NCBI GenBank assembly: GCA_964529175.1
Contig: CAZGVO010000004.1
Location: 1-64,000 of the forward strand
Length of the DNA stretch: 64,000 nt
Reading direction: 5' to 3'
Source: JAAFJM01 sp964529175
Lineage (GTDB): Bacteria; Bacteroidota; Bacteroidia; UKL13-3
Part shown: positions 15,714 to 24,062 of the stretch, in pieces
Layout: each line of letters begins with the position of its first letter
Position numbering within the stretch: the stretch's first letter is position 1
The notes under the pieces: model-generated
Seen by the model: the letters and a program-made list of their open reading frames with translations, nothing else
The model's database searches: none
Told to the model about the DNA's origin: nothing
Translations under genes and position numbers: made by a program

Positions 15714-16184
15714 ATGGATTTTATAGTTCGATATACAAGAGGAGAAAATGTATTCCTTGGCCTTATGCTTATTTGTCCCGCGATATTAATGGACTACATT
15801 GCTATTGATACAGAACAGTATAAGTTTCTAATTTTCACGGTAATGATGACAATATTTTTAGGTTTTTTTGCTTACATTTATATAAGTAATGGTTTACAAA
15901 GAAAAGTAATTATTCTATTTAATGAAGAAGGTATTGAATCATACAACCCAGCATTTAATGTAAAATGGGGTGACGTATTTGGATACAAGTTACACGAGTA
16001 TTCTGGAGGAAATTTTAAAACGCTAGAAATTGATTTTCTGTTCAACAATGGAAAAACTTCCACAACTATAGATGTTTCTTGGAGTGACAAAAAGAAAGAC
16101 GACCTTGATAAGTATTTGTCTCAAAAACTAAAAAAAATTTCGAATAAAGATTATACAGAGACATTTGAAAAGAAGTTCAATTGA
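15714..16184 (+). CDS. Two-TM protein with PH-like C-terminal domain
   Basis: About 156 residues. Two membrane segments (roughly residues 11-30 and 37-57) are followed by a cytoplasmic beta domain (KVIILFNEEGIESYNPAFNV, then WGDVFGYKLHEYSGG and LEIDFLFNNGKTSTTIDVS) in the pattern of bacterial PH or YcxB-like domains. I use the ATG at 15714, since the only earlier ATG (15651) lies within the preceding gene and encodes a Lys/Gln-rich leader unlike a membrane protein start. It is the last gene of a three-gene unit of unknown purpose. Confidence 0.65.
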   Translation: MDFIVRYTRGENVFLGLMLICPAILMDYIAIDTEQYKFLIFTVMMTIFLGFFAYIYISNGLQRKVIILFNEEGIESYNPAFNVKWGDVFGYKLHEYSGGNFKTLEIDFLFNNGKTSTTIDVSWSDKKKDDLDKYLSQKLKKISNKDYTETFEKKFN

Positions 16185-16895
16185 TACATAATAACAGAAA
16201 AATTGAAATTGAAATCTCATTTTGTCCCATGTTGTTGTTTAGAAAAACATCACCAACCGTTAATAAGTGTGGCCCCTTTGGGGCTTTGGGTTGTTGAGGT
16301 TTATCTGTTTTGTTACCATAGTTTCGCTCCTATGGGGCTTTTTAACGCCCTGCATGATTAAGTAATAAGTTCGGAGTTGTGAAAACTCGTAAAGTTCCTT
16401 CTTCCGCTTTGGCGGAATCAAGATGACGCTCCCGAGCATTCATCATAATCATCCAAATCAATCACACAAGGTGTGACATAGTTCAGATAATGTGCTGTAA
16501 AAACATCCCCCCTTGCCGAAAGCTTTCGGCTCCCTTTGCTCATACACAAGTCCAGCCCACAAGGGGGAATCGTTCCCGAACAGTTAAGTCAATATCATTA
16601 TCATGTCAATCATCTTAATCAATCACGCAAGGCGACAAATAGTTTGGACAATGGGTTAAGAAGGTACGGTGAGGACAAAATTAAATTATGGTTCAAACAA
16701 TGTATGGAAAATTATGCATAATTTACTTCCAATACATATAAAAACTGTAAAATTATTACAATAAAAATAAACACAAGTATTTGGCATATTTTTATTTAAT
16801 TAAAAAAATAATTAATAGATTAATTGGAATTTTGAAATTAAACAATACATTCGTTTTAGTTATAAATAAAATTTCTTAACCTTAACCCCAAGTAA
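16185..16895. repeat. Repeat-rich non-coding region upstream of the sensor cluster
   Basis: There is no gene. GCCCC-TTT-GGGGC (about 16273) and TTTCGCTCCTATGGGGC (about 16323) are small hairpins of a type common in Bacteroidota. ATCATCCAAATCAATCACAC-AAGG occurs near 16447 and again, diverged, near 16610. An 8-bp inverted repeat CCCCCTTG/CAAGGGGG (16508-16515 and 16560-16567) encloses a perfect 14-bp palindrome CCGAAAGCTTTCGG (16516-16529). Diverged relatives of this block, in the same order, lie after the sensor cluster at 23690-23995. Confidence 0.65.
16824..16853 (+). promoter_or_regulatory. Probable promoter of the sensor cluster
   Basis: TTG (16824-16826), a 19-bp spacer and TACATTCG (16846-16853), one mismatch from TAnnTTTG. 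Transcription would start near 16859, 37 bases before the kinase ATG. Confidence 0.45.
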
Positions 16896-19800
16896 ATGAG
16901 AAATGACCCAAAAGATATTGACCTATCAACAGCTTTATTTAAAACTCTAATAGAAAATAGCCATGAAGTTATTTCCATTTGTGATAAAAATTTCAATGTT
17001 TTATATAGAAGTCCTTCGGCAGATAGCATAACGGGTTATAATTCCATTGAACGAAATGAAGTAGGAGGAGTTGCACAAACACATCCTGAAGATATTGCAA
17101 AATTAAAAATTGCAATGAGCAAAGTGCTAGAAAATCCAAACAAACCCATTCCAGTTTTATTCAGAACTAAACATAAATTGGGCCATTTTATTTGGATGGA
17201 AGGACTTATAACCAATAGGCTTGCAGATGAAAATATAAAAGGGATAATTATAAATTTAAAAGATGTATCGGACAGGATACAATATGAACAAAATTTACAA
17301 CTACATTTAAAAGAGATTTCAGATTATAAATATGCTTTAGATGAATCTTCAATAGTTGCCATTACCGACCAAAAAGGAATAATCACTTATGCCAATGATA
17401 ATTTTTGCAAAATATCAAAGTATTCAAGAGAAGAGTTAATAGGCAAAGACCACAGAATTGTTAATTCTGGTTATCACAATAAGGATTTTATTAAAGAAAT
17501 TTGGACTACCATAGCAAAAGGAAAAATATGGCGAGGTGATATAAAAAACAAAGCAAAGGATGGAACTACTTATTGGGTAGAAACTACCATTATTCCATTT
17601 TTAAATGAAGCAGAAAAACCTTATCAATATGTTGCTATAAGATATGATATTACTGAAAGAAAAAAAATGGAAGAACAACAGCAACTATTTGCTTCCATTG
17701 TTAACTCATCAGACGATGCTATTTTAAGTAAAAGCTTAAACGGAATTATCACTTCATGGAACAAAGGTGCTGAAAGAATTTTTGGTTATTTAGATTATGA
17801 AATGATTGGAAAGTCGATTTTAAAAATAATTCCTTCATACTTACAACATGAAGAAAAAGAAATTATTAATAGCATTTGTTTAGGCCAAGTTGTAAACCAT
17901 TACGAAACAAAAAGAATCAGAAATGATGGTAAAATAATTGATGTTTCTATAACTGTATCTCCAATCAAAGATTTGCAAGGCAAAATTATTGGCGCATCAA
18001 AAATTATTAGAGATATAACCAATCAAAAAAATGCAGAGGCTCAAATTCTTCAATTAAATGCTGACTTAGATAAAAAAGTATTAGAAAGAACCAATGAATT
18101 ATTATTGACCCAAAATAAATTAACTGAAACATTAGAAAGCACTCGTTTTCTTGCTTCTATTGCTGAAAATATTCAAGATCCTGTTATTTCCTCAGATAAT
18201 AATTATATAATTACTAAATGGAATAATGCTGCCGAAAAATTATTAGGGTGGAAAAGTGAGGAAGTAATAGGAAAAACCACTATCGAAGTTTTAAAACCTA
18301 ATTTTCCATATCAAACTAGAGAGCAAATCATTGCAATATTAAATAAAAATGATTTTTGGCAAGGTGAAGTTATTTATCATACAAAATCAAATAAGCCTAT
18401 ACAAGTATTGGCAACAGTTTCGCACTTAAAGGATATTAACGAGAACATAACTGGAAATTTAGCTTTAATAAAAGATATATCTGAGAGAATAAAACTAGAA
18501 AAAAAACTACAAGAATTTGAGCATTTTTTTAATAACAGTAACGACCTTTCATGTATAGCAAATAAAGAGGGATATTTTGAAATTATTAATACAAGTTTCG
18601 AGAAAATACTGGGTTATACATCTACTGACTTTTCTGAAAATCCTTTTATTAACTTTGTTCATCCTGATGATATTACTGCAACTTTAGAAGAATATGAAAA
18701 GCTAAAATCAGATGAAACTGTTATTCATTTTTATAACCGTTATAGAAAAAAAGACGGTAATTATCTTTGGCTAGATTGGAATGCAACTCCAAATCCAATA
18801 ACAGGTAAACTTTATTGCATAGCACGCGATATTACTGCTAAGAAAATGGCAGAAGAAGCCTTAACAAAACTTAATGAAGAACTAGAACAAAAAGTTATAG
18901 AACGTACTGAAACAATTGCTAAGCGTGAATTACAATACCGCTATCTTTTTATGAATAATCCTATGCCAATGTGGGTGATGGATTTAGATACGTTCAAATT
19001 TTTAGATGTAAATCAAATGACCCTCATGCAATATGGCTACAGTCGTGAAGAATTTCTTTCAATGACTGCCATTGATATTAGACCAGATGAGGAAAAAAAT
19101 AGTTTTGTAAACTTTGATCGTTCTTTAAACATAGACTCACAAAATTATAACAAAGGAATATGGAAACATAAAAAAAAGGACGGAACAATAATTCATGTAG
19201 AAATTATAGCCCACGAAATATTGTTTGAAGGAAAAAAAGCTAGAATTATTTTGGCTAATAATGTTACCAAACGGTTAGAATCAGAAAAACTACTTTCAGA
19301 AAATTTAAAAGAATTAGCACGTTCAAATAGAGAATTAGAACAGTTTGCTTATATAGCTTCACATGATTTGCAAGAACCCCTTAGAATGGTAGGAAGCTAT
19401 GTGCAGTTATTAGAAAGAAGATATAAAGGCAAATTAGATTCGGATGCAGATGAATTTATTTATTTTGCTGTAGATGGTGCAGCTAGAATGAAAAAATTAA
19501 TTGGAGACTTACTAAGCTATTCTCGCATTAATAAAGAAGTTAGCATTAAACCAATTAATTTAACGGTACTAATGAATGAAGTAATTCAAAACCTTTCTCC
19601 AAGTATTAATGAAAAAGGTACAATTATAACCTTTACAGAGTTACCCATTATTAATGCCGACAAAACTCAAATGGTTCAACTGTTTCAAAACTTAATTAGC
19701 AATGCCATTAAATTTACAAAAGAAGGAATTATACCAGAAATAAATATCAAGGTAGAAAAACAAAACAATTATTGGTTATTTTCAATAAATGATAATGGAA

Positions 19801-19997
19801 TTGGAATAGAAGAGCAGTATTCAGAAAAAGTATTTATTATTTTTAAACAGTTACACACTAAAGCCAAATACGGGGGAACAGGAATTGGACTTGCAATAGC
19901 AAAAAAAATAGTAGAAAGACAAGGAGGAAATATTTGGTTTGAATCTGAAATTGGAAAAGGAACCACATTTTATTTTACATTAAATTCAAAAACATGA
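16896..19997 (+). CDS. Multi-PAS sensor histidine kinase
   Basis: 1033 residues without a signal peptide or membrane segment, so a cytoplasmic sensor. About six PAS/PAC units occupy residues ~10-800; several end in the PAC-type D-I-T/S-E-R signature (YDITERKKMEE, IKDISERIKLE). Coiled linkers lie between some of them. The kinase core follows: phosphoacceptor His is H823 in YIASHDLQEPLRM, a HisKA subtype common next to phytochrome-like sensors. The ATPase boxes are NLISNAIKFT, NDNGIGIEEQ and GGTGIGLAIAKKI. No receiver or output domain is attached; the next gene, overlapping by four bases, encodes a single-domain receiver that is the likely partner. Ligands of the PAS domains are not readable. 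Confidence 0.93.
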   Translation: MRNDPKDIDLSTALFKTLIENSHEVISICDKNFNVLYRSPSADSITGYNSIERNEVGGVAQTHPEDIAKLKIAMSKVLENPNKPIPVLFRTKHKLGHFIWMEGLITNRLADENIKGIIINLKDVSDRIQYEQNLQLHLKEISDYKYALDESSIVAITDQKGIITYANDNFCKISKYSREELIGKDHRIVNSGYHNKDFIKEIWTTIAKGKIWRGDIKNKAKDGTTYWVETTIIPFLNEAEKPYQYVAIRYDITERKKMEEQQQLFASIVNSSDDAILSKSLNGIITSWNKGAERIFGYLDYEMIGKSILKIIPSYLQHEEKEIINSICLGQVVNHYETKRIRNDGKIIDVSITVSPIKDLQGKIIGASKIIRDITNQKNAEAQILQLNADLDKKVLERTNELLLTQNKLTETLESTRFLASIAENIQDPVISSDNNYIITKWNNAAEKLLGWKSEEVIGKTTIEVLKPNFPYQTREQIIAILNKNDFWQGEVIYHTKSNKPIQVLATVSHLKDINENITGNLALIKDISERIKLEKKLQEFEHFFNNSNDLSCIANKEGYFEIINTSFEKILGYTSTDFSENPFINFVHPDDITATLEEYEKLKSDETVIHFYNRYRKKDGNYLWLDWNATPNPITGKLYCIARDITAKKMAEEALTKLNEELEQKVIERTETIAKRELQYRYLFMNNPMPMWVMDLDTFKFLDVNQMTLMQYGYSREEFLSMTAIDIRPDEEKNSFVNFDRSLNIDSQNYNKGIWKHKKKDGTIIHVEIIAHEILFEGKKARIILANNVTKRLESEKLLSENLKELARSNRELEQFAYIASHDLQEPLRMVGSYVQLLERRYKGKLDSDADEFIYFAVDGAARMKKLIGDLLSYSRINKEVSIKPINLTVLMNEVIQNLSPSINEKGTIITFTELPIINADKTQMVQLFQNLISNAIKFTKEGIIPEINIKVEKQNNYWLFSINDNGIGIEEQYSEKVFIIFKQLHTKAKYGGTGIGLAIAKKIVERQGGNIWFESEIGKGTTFYFTLNSKT

Positions 19998-20425
19998 TGA
20001 GAACAGCAGAAATTCTTCTAGTAGAAGACAGCCCGGGTGATATTCGCTTAACGGTTGAAGCACTTAAGGAAAGCCGTATAACCAATAATTTACATATTGT
20101 AAATGATGGTGCAGAAGCAATTGATTTCTTATTAAAAACTGGAGAATATGCAAATTCTCCTAAACCAGATTTGATTCTTTTGGATTTAAACCTGCCTAAA
20201 ATAAATGGTTTTGAAGTGCTAAAGAAGATAAAAGAAGATGAAACCTTAAAAGTAATACCTGTAGTAGTACTTACTACATCACAAAGTGAAATAGATATAC
20301 TTCAAAGTTATCAATTACATGTAAATTGTTTTGTATCAAAACCTATTGAATTTGATGAATTTTTTAATGTAATAAGAACGATTGAAGACTTTTGGTTTAC
20401 TATTGTTAAACTACCAAAACCTTAA
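19994..20425 (+). CDS. Single-domain response regulator (Rcp1-like)
   Basis: 143 residues comprising only a receiver domain. Acidic pocket residues are in LLVEDSPGDIRLTVEAL, the phosphoacceptor is D64 in LILLDLNLPKING, the Thr is in VLTTSQSE and the Lys in FVSKPIEF. The E-D-S-P-G-D motif and the extended C-terminus are typical of receivers paired with phytochrome-type kinases. No DNA-binding domain is present. It starts at the ATGA overlap with the kinase. It probably passes the phosphate onward or acts by protein contact. Confidence 0.93.
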   Translation: MMRTAEILLVEDSPGDIRLTVEALKESRITNNLHIVNDGAEAIDFLLKTGEYANSPKPDLILLDLNLPKINGFEVLKKIKEDETLKVIPVVVLTTSQSEIDILQSYQLHVNCFVSKPIEFDEFFNVIRTIEDFWFTIVKLPKP

Positions 20426-20429
20426 ACTA

Positions 20430-23249
20430 TTGAACGATTTAATTAAAATATTACTGATTGAAGACAATCCTGGTGATGCTTTACTTATAAAAGAAGCGCT
20501 AAAAGAAAGTTTATACATTAATACTGCTTTATTTTGTGCTGAAAATTTTAAGGAAGCCATCAAATTTAAGGATGAGGAAATTCTTCTTATCCTCCTTGAT
20601 TTAAACTTGCCAGATAGCGATGGGATAGAAACTGTTCGAAAGGTTCGCAAATCTTTTCCTAACACTGTAATCATTGTATTAACAGGGCTCGATAACGATG
20701 AAATATCGCTTGAAACGCTAAGAGAAGGGGCGCAAAACTATTTAAACAAAGGCGAAATTACCGGAAAAGTATTAGAAAAAAACATTCTTTTTTCAATAGA
20801 AAGACATCATATTATTCAAAAATTATTGGTTGCCGATAAAGAATTACTACACCATAAATTTATTCTTGAAAAAGCACAAGAAATGGCTCACGTTGGTTCG
20901 TGGGTTTATAATATGATGAACGAAACAATTGAATTGTCAAATGAAACTTGTAAAATATTTGGAATTAATCCTGACGATTTTGATAAAAATGCTGACAATT
21001 TTTTTTCGATGGTTCATAATGAGGATAAACAATTGGTTAAAAATACAATGGCCAATTGTATTGCAGAAAAAAAATTATTTAAACTTAAACATCGTATTGT
21101 TTGCAAACAAGAAAATATAAAGTGGGTAAACTCTCAATCAGAAATTTATTACGATGACAAAGGAATACCTGTTCAAATAATCGGTACCATTCAAGACATA
21201 ACAGAAAAAAAAGAAGCAGAAAATAAAATTCTAAAAGCCAATCGTTTATATGATTTTATTAGTCATGTAAACCAAATTATTGTACATGTAAAAGATGAAC
21301 AAACACTATTTGACAATATTTGTAATTTAGCGGTTGAATTTGGTAAATTTAATTGTGCATGTATAGGATTATATTCTCAAAGCCCAAAAGTTATTAATTT
21401 TGTTTCGTTTAGTGGTTATGCAGAAAGCGATATTAAACTATTTAAAGAACTAAAATATTCTGAAAATAGTCCTTCGGATATAGTATTAACTACTAAAAAA
21501 TATCATATCTCAAACAAATTAGAAACGGATAGTTCATTACAAAATTGGTGGCCATTTTTTAGGCGATTAAATTGTAAATCATATATGGTTTTGCCATTTG
21601 TAAAATCTGGCAAAGTGATAGGCACATTTAATTTATTTTCAACTGAAATCAATTTTTTTGATAAAGAAGAAATTGAACTGCTATTAGATGTAACTGCTAA
21701 TATTTCATTTGCAATAGAACTATTTGAACAAACTAAAAAACACCAAAAAATAGAACAACAAATTGCAATTAACGAACAACGTTTTCGTGCACTTATTGAA
21801 AAAAATAATGACATGATAACACTTTCGAACGAAAATGGTGAATTATTATATGGAAGTCCGTCTATTGAAAAAGGACTTGGTTATAATTCAAATGAATTGA
21901 AAAAAGTAAAAGTGTTGGATTTAATTCATCCAGATGATGTTACCATATTTGCAGAAAAAAGGAAACAGCTTACAACATTTAAAGGTAAATCTTTTAATAG
22001 CCAGCATCGTTTATTAAATAAAAAAGGAAAATACGTTTGGTGTGATGTAACCCTAACAAATATGCTTGGCGAACCAGGAATAGATGCTATTGTTTCAAAT
22101 TTTAGAGATATTTCAGAAAAAAAACTATTTGAACTACAGCTTCAAAAAAGTGAAGCATTCAACCGAGGAATACTCAATGCATTAAACTCACATATTGCAG
22201 TAATTGATAAAAATGGTATCATTATAGCTGTTAACGATTCATGGAACAAATATTCAATTGAAAATGGAGAAACAGTACTAAGCAGAACAGGAATTGGAAG
22301 TAACTATTTTGAAGTTTGTAAAAAATCAAATATTCTATTTAATAATATTGCTATAGATGTACTTAAGGGTATAAAAGATGTATTAGATGAAAAGTTAGAA
22401 GTATTTAGTTTTGAATATCCTTGCGATTCTCCAACAGTAAAAAGATGGTTTGTTGCTAGAGTGCTTAAATTTGAAAGTGAAGAACCTATGGCTGTTATTG
22501 CACATTTAGACATAACAGAGAGGAAACAAGCTGAAATTGAACGAATTCAAATTACCAATGATTTAATTAAACGTAATAAAGATTTGGAACAATTTTCATA
22601 TATAGTTTCTCATAATTTGCGTGCACCAGTGGCTAATATTATAGGACTAACAAATGTTGCTGTAGATAAAAATTTGGATTTGTCAATGAAAAACGAAATC
22701 ATAGAGTCACTTTCCTATTCAGTTGGTAAATTAGATGAGGTTATTAATGATTTGAACATTATTTTAAGTACCAAACAAAAAATTAATGAAAAAAAAGAAG
22801 TGGTATTGTTTTCTGAAATATTAAATGATGTTTACACTAGTATTGAAAACTTGATTGACAAAAAAAGTGTTACTATACATTCTGATTTTTCTGAAATAAA
22901 TGAACTCGTATCCATTAAAAGTTACTTTAATAGCATATTTTTTAACTTAATTAGTAACAGTATAAAATACCATCAACCCAATATTCTTCCAATTATTCAT
23001 ATTTTTAGTAAATTGAATAATAACAAAATTGAACTTCATTTTAAAGACAATGGAATGGGCATAGATTTAACTAAAAAAGGGGACCAAGTTTTTGGTTTAT
23101 ATAAGCGTTTTCATCTTAATATAGGAGGCAAAGGCATAGGATTGTTTATGATTAAGACACAAATAGAAAGTCTTGGAGGAAAAATAAACATACAAAGTGA
23201 AGTAAACAAAGGAACCACATTTATAATAGAATTTGATAGATATGAATAA
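20430..23249 (+). CDS. Receiver-first hybrid PAS/GAF histidine kinase
   Basis: About 939 residues. An N-terminal receiver (residues ~1-120) has D57 in LILLDLNLPDSDG and Lys in NYLNKGEITG. Then come a PAS (~145-255), a GAF (~266-434, AVEFGKFNCACIGLYSQS), two more PAS units (~440-690), a HisKA with H728 in SYIVSHNLRAPVAN, and an ATPase domain (NLISNSIKYHQ, KDNGMGIDL, GKGIGLFMIKTQ). I prefer the TTG at 20430, five codons before the receiver strand and just after the upstream stop; an ATG at 20382 would overlap the previous gene by 44 bases and add a leader with no receiver features. Having the receiver at the N-terminus suggests the kinase is itself a target of the upstream pair. Confidence 0.9.
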   Translation: MNDLIKILLIEDNPGDALLIKEALKESLYINTALFCAENFKEAIKFKDEEILLILLDLNLPDSDGIETVRKVRKSFPNTVIIVLTGLDNDEISLETLREGAQNYLNKGEITGKVLEKNILFSIERHHIIQKLLVADKELLHHKFILEKAQEMAHVGSWVYNMMNETIELSNETCKIFGINPDDFDKNADNFFSMVHNEDKQLVKNTMANCIAEKKLFKLKHRIVCKQENIKWVNSQSEIYYDDKGIPVQIIGTIQDITEKKEAENKILKANRLYDFISHVNQIIVHVKDEQTLFDNICNLAVEFGKFNCACIGLYSQSPKVINFVSFSGYAESDIKLFKELKYSENSPSDIVLTTKKYHISNKLETDSSLQNWWPFFRRLNCKSYMVLPFVKSGKVIGTFNLFSTEINFFDKEEIELLLDVTANISFAIELFEQTKKHQKIEQQIAINEQRFRALIEKNNDMITLSNENGELLYGSPSIEKGLGYNSNELKKVKVLDLIHPDDVTIFAEKRKQLTTFKGKSFNSQHRLLNKKGKYVWCDVTLTNMLGEPGIDAIVSNFRDISEKKLFELQLQKSEAFNRGILNALNSHIAVIDKNGIIIAVNDSWNKYSIENGETVLSRTGIGSNYFEVCKKSNILFNNIAIDVLKGIKDVLDEKLEVFSFEYPCDSPTVKRWFVARVLKFESEEPMAVIAHLDITERKQAEIERIQITNDLIKRNKDLEQFSYIVSHNLRAPVANIIGLTNVAVDKNLDLSMKNEIIESLSYSVGKLDEVINDLNIILSTKQKINEKKEVVLFSEILNDVYTSIENLIDKKSVTIHSDFSEINELVSIKSYFNSIFFNLISNSIKYHQPNILPIIHIFSKLNNNKIELHFKDNGMGIDLTKKGDQVFGLYKRFHLNIGGKGIGLFMIKTQIESLGGKINIQSEVNKGTTFIIEFDRYE

Positions 23250-23643
23250 ACCAACACACTTTATTGTAATTGATGACGATTCAATAAACAATATGCTATG
23301 CAAATATCATTTGAAGCAATTAAATCTTGAAATAATTACAGAATCATTTTTGTTAGCGGAATTAGGTTTAGAATTTATTACCAATGTTTTTGTAAATTAT
23401 CCTCCAGAAAACAATGCAGTTATTTTGTTGGATATAAATATGCCAACTTGGAGTGGTTGGGATTTTTTGGAAAATTTTGATAAATTAGATAACTCTTTAA
23501 AATCGCGATTTAGAATTTACATGCTCTCTTCTTCGGTTGATGAAAAAGATAAACAAAAAGCAAACGACAACCCTAATGTAGTTGACTTGATGGTTAAACC
23601 ATTTGATGAAAAAAAAGCAATCAAAATTTTAGCAAGTTATTAA
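23242..23643 (+). CDS. Single-domain response regulator
   Basis: 133 residues, receiver only. Acidic pocket in FIVIDDDSINNML, phosphoacceptor D64 in VILLDINMPTWSGWDFL, Ser in YMLSSSVDE and Lys in LMVKPFDEKKA. It overlaps the preceding kinase by eight bases (ATG at 23242). The distinct sequence from the 19994 receiver suggests a different partner, presumably the hybrid kinase. No output domain is attached. Confidence 0.9.
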   Translation: MNKPTHFIVIDDDSINNMLCKYHLKQLNLEIITESFLLAELGLEFITNVFVNYPPENNAVILLDINMPTWSGWDFLENFDKLDNSLKSRFRIYMLSSSVDEKDKQKANDNPNVVDLMVKPFDEKKAIKILASY

Positions 23644-24010
23644 AGCCAGCAATGCTTGTTTTGTTACTAGTTTCGAATTGTTGCTATTTAATAATGTATC
23701 ACCAACAAGAAACAAGTACCACACTTTGGGAGCTTGGTTTGTTATCGTTATTTTTCATCATACTTTCGCTCTTATGAAGTTTTTAGTGCTTAGTTCGTTC
23801 ACTCCTTGCGTGATTCAGTACTTATTTTTGATGATTTAGTTAATCATCAAAAATAAATAAATCATGTTCATACAAATATTTAAGCTCCCACATTCACCGC
23901 TGCCATACCAGCTCACAAGGGGGAATTGTTCCTGTTAGTTTAAGTAAATATCATTTCAATCATCCAAATCAATTAAATCACAGTTCAGACAATAAAAACC
24001 TTATCACATA
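23644..24010. repeat. Non-coding repeat region after the sensor cluster
   Basis: No gene is seen. Elements related to the 16185-16895 block recur in the same order: TATCACCAAC, a degenerate TTTCGCTCTTATG element (23764), CACAAGGGGGAATTGTTCC (about 23911), GTTTAAGTAAATATCATT and CAATCATCCAAATCAATT. Identity is patchy, so these are old copies. A terminator closes the region. Confidence 0.6.
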
Positions 24011-24046
24011 AAAAAGCCCTGCTGTTTAATTTACAACAGGGCTTTT
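24011..24046. terminator. Bidirectional intrinsic terminator
   Basis: AAAAGCCCTG and CAGGGCTTTT pair, extended by TGT/ACA after one mismatch, around a TTAATTT loop. A/T runs on both sides let it serve the sensor cluster and the convergent giant gene. Confidence 0.8.
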
Positions 24047-24062
24047 GGGGTTATAAGTAAAT

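Noticed and set aside
16536..16721. 61-residue open frame in the region before the sensor kinase
   Set aside because: It spans repeat sequence, shows no codon bias or domain, and has no promoter or ribosome site.
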